Assembly: GCF_900176275.1 (NCBI RefSeq)
Contig: NZ_FWXD01000006.1
Coordinates: 137,979-201,978, forward strand
DNA from: Andreprevotia lacus DSM 23236
GTDB lineage: Bacteria; Pseudomonadota; Gammaproteobacteria; Burkholderiales; Chitinibacteraceae
Length of the DNA: 64,000 nucleotides
Direction of reading: 5' to 3'
A program made the translations under genes and the position numbers. Of this stretch, positions 54,103-62,568 are shown piece by piece (within the stretch, counting starts at the first letter, position 1; every line of letters starts with the position of its first letter). The notes beneath the pieces were generated by a model, which was given only the letters and a program-made list of their open reading frames with translations, made no database searches and was not told the DNA's origin.

Positions 54103-54137
54103 AAAAACGGCACCGAATGATTCGGTGCCGTTTTGCT
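54103..54137. terminator. Bidirectional terminator after the transglycosylase and CAP/BSP genes
   Basis: AACGGCACCGAA pairs with TTCGGTGCCGTT around TGA, with A and T tracts on either side; it serves two convergent genes. Confidence 0.9.
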
Positions 54138-54155
54138 TGATCAGACCAGCCTGAA

Positions 54156-56177
54156 TCAATACGGGTTCTGACCCGCATAGTTGCCAGGCGGCGAGTAATT
54201 GCAGACCCAGACTTCCTTGGAGCTGCCGCACTTGGCGCGGCCGCAACCCAAGGTGGTCGAGCTTTTCCACACCACCTGCGTGTAGTGACCGCAGACTTTG
54301 CCGCTGGCGCAACTTTTGGTGACGAAGCTGTAGTCGGGTTTTTCATTCGCCCATGAATCCACGACCTGAGTCGGCGTCCAGAAATAGCCCGGGCCGCCTG
54401 GCGAGACCCAGCCACCGAACAGGTTTTCCCCCACGCCGTGGCCTTCGAAGCTGCTGTTGCTGCCGCTGTGCTGCAGGTCGCAGCTATTGGTTGCGGCCAG
54501 GTTGTCAGCCCATCTCTGGGCAACAGCGGCCAGGCCATCCGACCACGCCATGTTAGGCAATCCGGCATTTTCGCCAGCCCGCACTGCGTTATGCCGTGCC
54601 AGCAGTTCCTGCGCGGCAGCGGTATCGCTGGTCAGCACGCCGGCCGGAACCGGCGTGACGGCCGCCTTGCTCACGATGTATGACGAAGCCAGATCATTGA
54701 AGTTGAGGCTGACCAGATTAGCCGCATCACCGGTGAGCGAGAGCTTGGAACCGGCCTGGCCGTTGTCGGCAAACAGGTCGACCTGATAGCCGCTCTGCAC
54801 CTTGACCGAAGACACTACGTTGTCCCAGCTGCTGACGGTATCGGCGGTGGCCACATCGCTGCAGAACACGCGGCCCTGGTAGTTGATGTCGGAGTAGAAG
54901 CAGACCGGGCCGGTTGTCGGCAGGTTGGAGCCCGTCAGGTACTGCTGATACTGCGCCCACAACGCATCCACGCTCTGGCCGGTCTGCCGCACGAAGAAGT
55001 CAGTGGTCCATTGCTGGCGGTCGGTCGAACTCAGCGATTGATTCAGCTTGTAGGCAAAATCGGCGTAGTTCTGGTTCAGCCAGTCGATGAAGAACGCGGT
55101 GGTATCGTAGCCATCCTTCCATGAGCCGCCAGCGTGCCGGTTGGCCAGCGTCTTGTAGCCGGTCTTGTAGCGCACGTAATCAGCCACGCCCTCGATGATG
55201 CCGCCAAAGCCATCCACATGCTGAGCATCGCTATCGTTCTGTTGGTAGATGTGGGTGATTTCGTGCGCCAGCACGCCCAGCATCTCCTGCAGCGACTTGT
55301 CGTGCACATAAGTGCTGCTTAGCGTGATTTGACTGCCGGCTGTGTAGGCCACGCCATCCATGGCCTTGATGGTCAGGAAGATGGTGCCTGGCTGGGCCGG
55401 TACTTCAGATGGCGTCTTGTACAGGATGGCGCAATCATTGCGGGCCAGCTGCTGGATGACTGCCGGCAATGCCGTTACCGGAACCTGATCGCTTAGCGGC
55501 TTGAAGCCATCCGGATCCTGTATATCGATGACGACAGCCGGGCTGCAGGCCGGGTTGAACTGAGTGCTGTTGGGGAGTGGCGCAACTACGGCATTCGGGA
55601 CCGGTGTGGCGGTGGGTTGTGGCGTGGGCGACGGTGTGGGCGTTGGGGCCAGTGTCGGAACTGGCGTTGCGGTGGGGCGTGGGGTGGGCGCCAAAGTGGG
55701 CCGCGGCGTTGGGGTGGCGGTCGGTTTGGGGGTCGCCGTGGGTAAAGGGGTAGCCGTCGGCTTTGGTGTTGCTGTCGGTGCAGTAGTGGGCTTCGGCGTC
55801 GCAGTAGGTAGCGGCGTTGCCGTTGGCGTCGCGGATGTGTTCAGCACAAACGACGACGCCAGGTCATTGAAGCTGCGCTGAACGAAATTTGGCTCATCTT
55901 TGGTCAGCAGCAGGCTGCGGCCACCCTGGTTGGTATGCTCGAACAGCGTGATGCTGGTGCCTGCCGGTACTTTGGCCGACGAGATACGGTCATTCCAGCT
56001 TGCCGGCAAATTGGCTTTGCCATTGCCGGTCACGCAATAAGCCGCACCTTGGTAGTTGATGTCCTGGTACAAGCAGACCTGGCTGGCTGCATGGGCAGCT
56101 GCAACGCAGCCCAGCATACCAAGGACAGCCAGCGCCTGGGTTAATGGCCCGCGTACCGGGCCGGACAGATAGCGCAT
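54156..56177 (-). CDS. Secreted crystallin / BSP metallopeptidase / crystallin / CAP fusion protein
   Basis: 673 residues. Signal peptide 1-30; beta/gamma-crystallin-like domain 33-112 ([14 protein letters not shown]); Pro/Thr-rich linker 114-195; a basic-secretory-protein (plant PR-17-like) peptidase about 205-415 with zinc motif HEITHIYQ (305-312) and EGVADYVRY (329-337); a second crystallin-like domain 424-503 ([14 protein letters not shown]); and a CAP/PR-1 domain 520-673 with H529, E584, E612, H631 (HYTQVVWK) and CNYSPPGN. All catalytic-type residues look intact. It is probably an exported protein acting on or binding external polymers, lipids or proteins; the target is unknown. A LacI-type palindrome lies upstream. 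Confidence 0.88.
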   Translation of the reverse strand: MRYLSGPVRGPLTQALAVLGMLGCVAAAHAASQVCLYQDINYQGAAYCVTGNGKANLPASWNDRISSAKVPAGTSITLFEHTNQGGRSLLLTKDEPNFVQRSFNDLASSFVLNTSATPTATPLPTATPKPTTAPTATPKPTATPLPTATPKPTATPTPRPTLAPTPRPTATPVPTLAPTPTPSPTPQPTATPVPNAVVAPLPNSTQFNPACSPAVVIDIQDPDGFKPLSDQVPVTALPAVIQQLARNDCAILYKTPSEVPAQPGTIFLTIKAMDGVAYTAGSQITLSSTYVHDKSLQEMLGVLAHEITHIYQQNDSDAQHVDGFGGIIEGVADYVRYKTGYKTLANRHAGGSWKDGYDTTAFFIDWLNQNYADFAYKLNQSLSSTDRQQWTTDFFVRQTGQSVDALWAQYQQYLTGSNLPTTGPVCFYSDINYQGRVFCSDVATADTVSSWDNVVSSVKVQSGYQVDLFADNGQAGSKLSLTGDAANLVSLNFNDLASSYIVSKAAVTPVPAGVLTSDTAAAQELLARHNAVRAGENAGLPNMAWSDGLAAVAQRWADNLAATNSCDLQHSGSNSSFEGHGVGENLFGGWVSPGGPGYFWTPTQVVDSWANEKPDYSFVTKSCASGKVCGHYTQVVWKSSTTLGCGRAKCGSSKEVWVCNYSPPGNYAGQNPY
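55593..55838 (-). repeat. Pro/Thr-rich coding repeat (linker)
   Basis: Tandem degenerate units of the form TPxPTATP within the secreted fusion protein, residues about 114-195. Such linkers separate domains in secreted polymer-acting enzymes. The DNA repeat is coding, not a minisatellite or CRISPR. Confidence 0.85.
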
Positions 56178-56239
56178 CTTGATCTCACTCCACGAAATTT
56201 ATCGAAGGATGGGGCGGCAGCGGACAATGCCTTCGCAAG

Positions 56240-56318
56240 GAGCCGCCAACAAAACCCTGCTGGCTGTGTTTCGCGTGCCTTGCCAGCGCTGCTGTACTGG
56301 GTTTGGGTGGTGGCTCTT
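56240..56318. repeat. Short hairpin repeat, copy B
   Basis: Block 1 (56246-56264) and block 2 (56268-56287) are identical to those of copy A. The ends AGCCGCCAACAAAACCC and GGGTTTGGGTGGTGGCT pair imperfectly, so the unit folds into one long hairpin. It lies in the 291-base gap upstream of the secreted fusion gene. Confidence 0.7.
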
Positions 56319-56341
56319 ATGCAAATACGCGCGCTTCATTC

Positions 56342-56359
56342 AATGAAAGCGCTTTCATT
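56342..56359. promoter_or_regulatory. LacI-family operator-like palindrome
   Basis: AATGAAAGCGCTTTCATT is a perfect 18-bp palindrome with the central CG and TGAAA/TTTCA arms typical of LacI-family operators (it also fits the cre consensus of Gram-positive CcpA). It sits 165 bases before the start of the secreted fusion gene and after the pit terminator, so it most likely controls the fusion gene. No LacI-family gene is in the window. Confidence 0.6.
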
Positions 56360-56423
56360 TTTGGCGGAGCATAGCATGTTCAGGTACCTGGCAAGACCAA
56401 TTTGATTGATGATGCGGCATTAA

Positions 56424-56452
56424 TGCAAAAAGCCCCGCAAGGGGGCTTTTGC
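56424..56452 (-). terminator. Terminator after pit
   Basis: On the minus strand AAAAGCCCCC pairs with a GGGGCTTTTT arm around a short loop; it lies 17 bases beyond the pit stop. Confidence 0.82.
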
Positions 56453-56468
56453 TGGCAGTAACCCCGAA

Positions 56469-58097
56469 TCAGGCGAGGTGTGCAAACAACCAGTACAGCG
56501 ACCCAGACAACAGGATTGCCGCCGGCAAGGTCAGCACCCAGGCCATCAACAGGCTGCGGATGGTGGACATCTGCAGGCCGGACTTGTTGGCCGCCATGGT
56601 GCCTGCCACACCGGATGACAGCACATGCGTGGTGGATACCGGCAAGCCGAACATGTCGGCCGCGCCGATGGTCATCATGGCGACGACTTCAGCCGAGGCG
56701 CCCTGCGCATAGGTCAGGTGCGTTTTGCCGATTTTTTCACCCACGGTCACCACGATGCGCTTCCAGCCCACCATGGTGCCGAGACCCAGTGCGATGGCAA
56801 CCGCGATCTTGACCCAGAGCGGGATGAACTTGGTGGCTGCATCAATCTGCGATTTGAACTCTTTCAGATTGGTTTTTGCATCGGCATCCAGTTTGCCGAC
56901 ATTGCCCTTGTCGATCAGCCGGATCGCCTCGGAAGCCAGATACATGTCATTGCGTACATTGCCGACAGCGGCAACCGGCACCTTGGCCAGCGTACCGTGC
57001 GATTTGACTTGGTCACCGATGCTTTGCGTGACGGCAGCCAGCGCCGGCAGCAGTTCGGGTCTGGCTTCCTTGGTGCGCACGTAGTCGGACAAGGTCTTGC
57101 GCGAATCGGCCGGGGGCAGGGCAGGTGCCGCCTTCTGCAGCGATTGGTAGGTGACTTGCGCCACGGCGGCAAACTGGGCCGTGCGCTCGGCCGGCATGGC
57201 ACGGTTCAGCGCATAGGCCATTGGCAAGGTGCCAACCAGGATCAGCATAATCAGGCCCATGCCTTTCTGGCCGTCGTTGGAACCATGCGCGAACGAAACA
57301 CCGCTGCAGGTCAGGATCAGCAGACCACGGATCCACCACGGCGGCGGCGCCTTACCCTTGGGTTCGCTGTACAGCTTCTGGTTTTTGACCAGCGCACGCA
57401 GTGCCAGCAGCAGCAGGGCCGCGCAGCCAAAGCCGACCAGTGGTGACAGCAGCAGCGAATAACCGACCTTGGTGGCTTGCGCCCAATCCACGCCGCTGGT
57501 GCCGTCGCGACCATGCATCAGCGCGTTGGCCACGCCTACGCCGATGATGGAGCCGATCAGCGTGTGCGACGACGATGCCGGCAGGCCCAGCCACCAGGTG
57601 CCCAGATTCCAGACAATGGCCGCAATTAGCAGCGCAAACACCATGGCAAAGCCCGAGCCGCTGCCAACCTGCAGGATCAGCTCCACCGGCAGTAGCGAGA
57701 TGATGCCGAACGCAACCGCGCCGCTTGACAGCAACACGCCCAGAAAATTGAAACAACCCGACAGCACCACGGCCGCATTGGGCGGCAGCGAATGGGTGTA
57801 GATCACCGTCGCCACGGCATTGGCGGTGTCGTGAAAGCCGTTGACGAACTCAAAGCCCAACGCAATCAGCAACGCAATGCCCAGCAGCAGGAAGGGCAGC
57901 CACGTGGTGACATTGGTGCCGACGGCATTGATGTCGGTTACCACGCTGAAGGCGGTATAGAGCAGGCCGGCGATCAACAGCCCGGCAAACAGCAGGCCGG
58001 TAAGCTTGCCCGGCTTGTGGTCCAGATGTGGCCGGCTGGGCAGCCCGGCCGGAATGGCTGCAGACGGCAGTACTGCAGCGTCGGATGAAGAGGTCAT
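56469..58097 (-). CDS. pit: PiT-family inorganic phosphate transporter
   Basis: 542-residue low-affinity phosphate/metal-phosphate symporter with about ten membrane helices. The duplicated family signature appears as EFVNGFHDTANAVATVIYTHSLPP in the N-terminal half and SFAHGSNDGQKGMGLIML plus MFGLPVSTTHVLSSGVAGTM near the C-terminal half. A long soluble loop near 290-420 interrupts the two halves, as in E. coli PitA. ATG at 58097 starts the short hydrophilic N-terminus. The ppk2 gene lies upstream on the same strand, with a terminator between. Confidence 0.93.
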   Translation of the reverse strand: MTSSSDAAVLPSAAIPAGLPSRPHLDHKPGKLTGLLFAGLLIAGLLYTAFSVVTDINAVGTNVTTWLPFLLLGIALLIALGFEFVNGFHDTANAVATVIYTHSLPPNAAVVLSGCFNFLGVLLSSGAVAFGIISLLPVELILQVGSGSGFAMVFALLIAAIVWNLGTWWLGLPASSSHTLIGSIIGVGVANALMHGRDGTSGVDWAQATKVGYSLLLSPLVGFGCAALLLLALRALVKNQKLYSEPKGKAPPPWWIRGLLILTCSGVSFAHGSNDGQKGMGLIMLILVGTLPMAYALNRAMPAERTAQFAAVAQVTYQSLQKAAPALPPADSRKTLSDYVRTKEARPELLPALAAVTQSIGDQVKSHGTLAKVPVAAVGNVRNDMYLASEAIRLIDKGNVGKLDADAKTNLKEFKSQIDAATKFIPLWVKIAVAIALGLGTMVGWKRIVVTVGEKIGKTHLTYAQGASAEVVAMMTIGAADMFGLPVSTTHVLSSGVAGTMAANKSGLQMSTIRSLLMAWVLTLPAAILLSGSLYWLFAHLA

Positions 58098-58209
58098 GAT
58101 GCGGCAAACTCCATGCAGGGGGAATAAACCGCATCTTGGGTTGTTCGTATTACAACTTTTCTGTAGCCGTGTTCTTATCTTTGGATCATGCCGAGGGCAA
58201 GGCTGCGCC

Positions 58210-58242
58210 AAAGAAAAACCGGCCCTGCAGGGCCGGTTTTGG
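58210..58242 (-). terminator. Terminator after ppk2
   Basis: AAAACCGGCCCTGCAGGGCC-type perfect palindrome (58215-58240), continuing on the minus strand into TTTTTCTTT. Confidence 0.88.
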
Positions 58243-58283
58243 AATCATCAATAAAGCTTGACGGGACAGGAGCGTGTGGCGGA

Positions 58284-59201
58284 TCAATACACTTCCGGCA
58301 CGATCATGTTGTCCGGCACCGGCTGGCGGGCATAGTCATCGTGCCGCTCGCGCTCGGGCAGTACCACCGAAGGATGCTCGACATCGCCATATGGAATCTG
58401 ATCCAGCAAGTGCTGAATGCAGTTGAGGCGTGCCTTTTTCTTGTCGTCGGCCTGCACGACCCACCACGGGGCCTCGGCAATATGCGTACGCTCCAGCATG
58501 ATCTCCTTGGCCTTGGTGTATTCCTCCCAGCGGCGGCGCGATTCCAGATCCATCGGGCTGAGCTTCCATTGTTTCAGCGGATCATGGATGCGGCCCAGAA
58601 AGCGCAGATGCTGCTCCTCATCCGATATCGAGAACCAGTACTTGATCACCTGGATGCCTGAACGGGCCAGCATTTTTTCAAACTCGGGTACGGTGCGGAA
58701 AAATTCCTCGTACTGCTCGTCGGTGCAGAAACCCATCACGCGTTCGACGCCGGCACGGTTGTACCAGCTACGATCGAACAGCACGATCTCGCCTGCAGCC
58801 GGCAGGTGCGATACATAGCGCTGAAAGTACCATTGGGTGCGTTCACGATCATTCGGCGCCGGCAGCGCCGCCACGCGGCACACTCGGGGGTTCAGCCGCT
58901 GGGTAATGCGCTTGATCACGCCACCCTTGCCGGCCGCATCGCGGCCCTCAAACAGAATCACTACTTTGTGACCGGTCTTGACGACCCAGCTTTGCAGCTT
59001 GACCAATTCACCCTGCAAGCGAAACAGCTCGCGAAAATAGCGACGACGCTGCAGCTTCTCTTCATCGAGCAGCTCGCCGGTTTCATCGCTGAGTATCGAA
59101 TCGAGCGCATGATCTTCGAGCTCCAGTTCAAGCTCTTCATCATAGTGATCGGCCAGATCGCGATGGATGCGCCGTACCAGCTCTTCGTGATTCGAATTCA
59201 C
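58284..59201 (-). CDS. ppk2: Polyphosphate kinase 2
   Basis: 305-residue class I-type PPK2 that phosphorylates nucleoside diphosphates from polyphosphate. Walker A is GRDAAGKGGVIKRITQRLNPR (residues 86 onward), then a lid module with NDRERTQWYFQRYV and Walker B FDRSWYNRAGVERVMGFC, followed by KYWFSISDEEQHLRF. The start is GTG at 59201, chosen because GAGGGG lies six bases upstream; the frame open to 59288 lacks this. Next to pit it suggests a phosphate/polyphosphate function. Confidence 0.92.
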   Translation of the reverse strand: MNSNHEELVRRIHRDLADHYDEELELELEDHALDSILSDETGELLDEEKLQRRRYFRELFRLQGELVKLQSWVVKTGHKVVILFEGRDAAGKGGVIKRITQRLNPRVCRVAALPAPNDRERTQWYFQRYVSHLPAAGEIVLFDRSWYNRAGVERVMGFCTDEQYEEFFRTVPEFEKMLARSGIQVIKYWFSISDEEQHLRFLGRIHDPLKQWKLSPMDLESRRRWEEYTKAKEIMLERTHIAEAPWWVVQADDKKKARLNCIQHLLDQIPYGDVEHPSVVLPERERHDDYARQPVPDNMIVPEVY

Positions 59202-59309
59202 TGCAAACCCCTCAAAGTGTTGAATGGGATAAAAACGCAGTGATCGTAAGCCGCAATCATGGCAATCATGTGACTTCGCGGTGTTCAAACCGCGGCAGCA
59301 ACGCCCGGC

Positions 59310-60077
59310 TCAGTTTTCGACGGTCAGGCACTTGTGCAGCAAGGCCAGCACGGCACGCTGCTGACTGTCGATAAAAAAGTGATCCCCGTCGAAACGGTGG
59401 ACGGTGCAGGCCACCTGCGTTTCTTCCTGCCACCGATCAACCTGATCGGCATTGACGCGCGGATCACTGGTACCGGTCAATACGGCAATCGGCATGCTTA
59501 ATGCCGGGGCGGGCTGATAGCGGTAATTTTCGGCCAGCGAAAAATCGGCCCGTATCGCTGGCAATAGCAGCGCCATCAATTCTCGATGCGCAAGCACTTC
59601 TGCCGGTGTGCCGTTGAGGCGCTGCAGACCAGCGATCAACGCATCGTCATCCAGCGTGCTGAGTATCTCTCGCGGGCTACGGTGCGCCGGCGGCTCGCAA
59701 CCGGATACGGCCAGCTGGCGTGGCAGCGGTTGCTGCAAGGCAGTCAGGCGGCGAGTCAGTTCAAATGCAATGAGTGCGCCAAGACTGTGCCCGTAAAAAG
59801 CATAGGGGCCTTCCTGTTGTGCCAGATGCGTGCAGAAAGCGTTGGTTAGCTCATCCAGCAGGATTTTCCAGTGGCTGTGGGGTGGCTCGGAGAAGCGCAC
59901 GCCACGCCCAGGCAGCTGTACCGCATGAATATCAATGAAGGGAGCCAGTGTGCTTTGCCAGCCCAGAAAATGATTGGCACTGCCGCCGGCATAGGGAAAG
60001 CAGTAAAGGCGCAACAGGCCAGCAGGATTTTTGGGCCCGGCAAACCAGGGCGAGGCTGATGGAGGCGTACTTTTCAT
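59310..60077 (-). CDS. Type II thioesterase of the NRPS cluster
   Basis: 255-residue GrsT-type alpha/beta hydrolase that removes stalled or wrong acyl groups from carrier proteins. The oxyanion region is LYCFPYAGGSANHFLGW, the nucleophile S98 lies in YGHSLGALIAFEL, and the catalytic Asp and His are in GTSDPRVN and FDGDHFFI. The start at 60077 (MKSTPPS) is preferred over upstream in-frame codons to 60194. It is the last gene of the NRPS string, separated from mbtH by the 268-bp repeat. Confidence 0.9.
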   Translation of the reverse strand: MKSTPPSASPWFAGPKNPAGLLRLYCFPYAGGSANHFLGWQSTLAPFIDIHAVQLPGRGVRFSEPPHSHWKILLDELTNAFCTHLAQQEGPYAFYGHSLGALIAFELTRRLTALQQPLPRQLAVSGCEPPAHRSPREILSTLDDDALIAGLQRLNGTPAEVLAHRELMALLLPAIRADFSLAENYRYQPAPALSMPIAVLTGTSDPRVNADQVDRWQEETQVACTVHRFDGDHFFIDSQQRAVLALLHKCLTVEN

Positions 60078-60220
60078 GCAAATCGGCAACAGGTAGTAAA
60101 AATTCTGGATACGGCATCCTGCAGCGGCAATGGCGAGCCGGGGAGGGATGCCGTTTCGTGCAGGAACGTGGCAGGGCTGCCAAGTTCTCTGCACGGTTGG
60201 CGCAGATGCTTGTGCTGGCT

Positions 60221-60488
60221 AGGGCCTGTTAACACTTATTTCGCGCGTGCGCTGGGCCGCAAAGAGGTCAGCTACAAGGCACGCAACGCAGGCAATAACC
60301 GGTTATTGCCAAGGCGCGTAACGCCGTAGATGGCCTCTTTGCGGCCCAGCCCTGCGGGTTCGGGGTATTTCGGGCGGTTCGCTGCGTTGCAAACCGCTTG
60401 CGGTACCCGTACCGCGGCGCGTTCTGCGCCTTGCGCTCCATCCCGAACTACCCCGAACGCAAGCGTGAAATAAGTGTTAACAGGCCCT
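60221..60488. repeat. 268-bp MITE-like element, copy 2
   Basis: Same element as 45391-45658 with differences at 60247 and 60367 only. TA again flanks it on each side (GCTA before, TAGC after). It fills most of the 424 bases between the type II thioesterase gene and the mbtH-like gene; 60078-60220 holds no gene I can support. Confidence 0.9.
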
Positions 60489-60501
60489 AGCTGCCACCAG
60501 C

Positions 60502-60720
60502 TCAATGATTTGCAGCTTCTTCCATTTGCTTGCGCAGCGACAGCGGGCGCATGTCGGTCCAGACTTCCTTGATGTATTCAAGACATTCCGCACGGGTGCG
60601 GGCCGGGCCTTCGCTTTGCCAGCCCAGTGGCACTTCCTTGTCTGCCGGCCAGATTGAATACTGGCCTTCATGATTCACTACCACGCTGTACAGGGTGCTG
60701 TCTTCATTGTGATCGCTCAT
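60502..60720 (-). CDS. MbtH-like protein
   Basis: 72-residue activator that binds NRPS adenylation domains. The family signature is intact: NHEGQYSIWPADKEVPLGW, ARTRAECLEYIKEVWTDMRPLS. The start at 60720 is preferred over 60768 since MSDHNED is the usual short N-terminus. It lies 96 bases downstream of the exporter gene and upstream of the repeat. Confidence 0.94.
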   Translation of the reverse strand: MSDHNEDSTLYSVVVNHEGQYSIWPADKEVPLGWQSEGPARTRAECLEYIKEVWTDMRPLSLRKQMEEAANH

Positions 60721-60816
60721 GCTGCTCGGGCTCCATTTAAAAAGAGGTGATACACGGGGTGACTGCAAGATGGCCCGGCTTCAGGGCTGGCCTGAGGCCG
60801 GCGCAAGGCCACGCAT

Positions 60817-62568
60817 TTATAACATGCTTGCGGCATGCGGATGATCGGTCTGGGTATCGGCTCCCACGTTGCTGACGCCCTGTGGCTTGCCGGTAATGCT
60901 GTGCAAGTGGCCATCTTGCAGCTTGACGACGCGATCAGCGCAGGGGAAATACGCATCGTCATGCGTAATCACCAACACTGTCTTGCCACGGCGTTTCAGG
61001 TCTGGCAGCAACTCGGTGTAAAAGATCTTCTTGAAGACCGGGTCCTGATCGGCGGCCCATTCGTCAAACAGATAGATGGGGCGATCCTCCAGATAGGCAG
61101 ATACCAGCGCCAGTCGCTTGCGTTGCCCGGTCGACAGATTGAGCGTAGAGAACTTGCCATCGGTAATGCTGACTTTGTGTGCCATGCCCAGTTGCTGGAT
61201 GTAGTGCATGGCGCGCTCGCTCATGCCGTCCCTGTCTACCTCGAGCAATTGTTCGAACAAATGAAAATCGGCGAATACAGCAGAGAAATTTTGCCGGTAT
61301 TCAACAATGTTTTGCTCGGTGACCGTTTGACCATTCAGGCTGATTTCACCGGTTTCTGGCTCGTACAAGCCAAGAATCAGCATGGCCAGCGTGGTCTTGC
61401 CGCTGCCATTGCCGCCCACAATGAAGATGATCTCGCCTTCTTCCATGCACAAATCAACCGGGCCAAGCATGAACTGGCGATCTTCTGTCGGGGCCGGATA
61501 GTGGTGGGCAATGCCTTTCAAAACCAGGCTGCGCTTGTGCGGTGATTTGAATGCACTTGCATTGAGATCAATGCTGCCAGCAGACAGTGCACCGTCAAGT
61601 TGATCAATTTTGGCTGCAGAAAAACCGGCCTGCCGGATGACTGGCACTGCATAGAGCAAGTCGTTGATCGGGCGCATCAGGAACAGCAAAACCAATACGA
61701 AAGTCGTGAGCAGCCCGGCATTGATCTTGAACCAGATTGGCACCACGAAAACCAGCAAGCCGATCAGCAAATAGAACAGGATATTGTTGAGATTGGAAAT
61801 CAGCGCATACACGCGCATGGTTTGCAGATAGAGCGTTTTGAATGCCAGCGAATCCGGCGCTATGACCTGCTCGACGAATTGTTTGCCGCGCGCCATATTG
61901 AGCTGTAATTCGCGACTACCTTCAATCAGCCCACGGAAATTCCGGTACAGCACATCCATTTGTTCGCGCAGGCCGAACATGTGGCGCAGTGGTGCCCGCT
62001 CGGCAAGTTGATATGCTACCAGCCCCGCAGCCAGACTCACGGTAGTAATCAGGGCGAGCTGCCAGGATAGCCAGAACATATAAGCCAGACAGCCAGTGAT
62101 CACAACGAGGTTGCCAAAGGCAGGCGGCAGCATTTGCAATGCCTGTACCAGGGTCGCGATATCGTTGGTCATGATGGCCAGCAGCTGTGGTTGTCCCAGT
62201 TGCTGCAGCTTTTTGACCGGGGTGGCAATCAGCTTGCGGCTCAGATCCAGTCTGATCTTGTGCACGGCCTCTTGGGTCAGGCTCATCAGTACGAATTCGG
62301 AAACCAGCTTGGTGCCCAGAAAAACGGCGCACAGAGCAAAAAATTGCCCAGCCATGACAACGGACGCATGTTGTGACGTAACGCCATCGCTGATGAGCTT
62401 GACGAGGCTGGCACCGCTAAAGCCGCTGATGATGCCGGTAGCCGTTGCCAGCAACATCAGCGGCCATGATTGTTTGACAAGTTGCTTGATCATTTGCATG
62501 GTCGGTCTGGCCAGTGGCGCATGTCTGCGCGGGTAAAAGAAGCGAGGGGCGGAGTCATGCTGCGGCAT
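60817..62568 (-). CDS. PvdE/SyrD-like cyclic peptide ABC exporter
   Basis: 583-residue fused permease-ATPase of the cyclic peptide/siderophore exporter family. Six membrane helices lie in the first ~320 residues. The ATPase has Walker A VGGNGSGKTTLAML, signature LSTGQRKRLALVSAYLEDRP (T in place of the usual GG) and Walker B IYLFDEWAADQDPVFK. Relatives move siderophore precursors or lipopeptides to the periplasm. Its first 14 bases overlap the NRPS 3' end, showing tight coupling. Confidence 0.92.
   Translation of the reverse strand: MPQHDSAPRFFYPRRHAPLARPTMQMIKQLVKQSWPLMLLATATGIISGFSGASLVKLISDGVTSQHASVVMAGQFFALCAVFLGTKLVSEFVLMSLTQEAVHKIRLDLSRKLIATPVKKLQQLGQPQLLAIMTNDIATLVQALQMLPPAFGNLVVITGCLAYMFWLSWQLALITTVSLAAGLVAYQLAERAPLRHMFGLREQMDVLYRNFRGLIEGSRELQLNMARGKQFVEQVIAPDSLAFKTLYLQTMRVYALISNLNNILFYLLIGLLVFVVPIWFKINAGLLTTFVLVLLFLMRPINDLLYAVPVIRQAGFSAAKIDQLDGALSAGSIDLNASAFKSPHKRSLVLKGIAHHYPAPTEDRQFMLGPVDLCMEEGEIIFIVGGNGSGKTTLAMLILGLYEPETGEISLNGQTVTEQNIVEYRQNFSAVFADFHLFEQLLEVDRDGMSERAMHYIQQLGMAHKVSITDGKFSTLNLSTGQRKRLALVSAYLEDRPIYLFDEWAADQDPVFKKIFYTELLPDLKRRGKTVLVITHDDAYFPCADRVVKLQDGHLHSITGKPQGVSNVGADTQTDHPHAASML

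Noticed and set aside
55593..55838. Regular repeat units suggesting CRISPR or minisatellite
   Set aside because: The units encode TPxPTATP linker residues in frame within the secreted fusion protein; there are no unique spacers and no cas genes.
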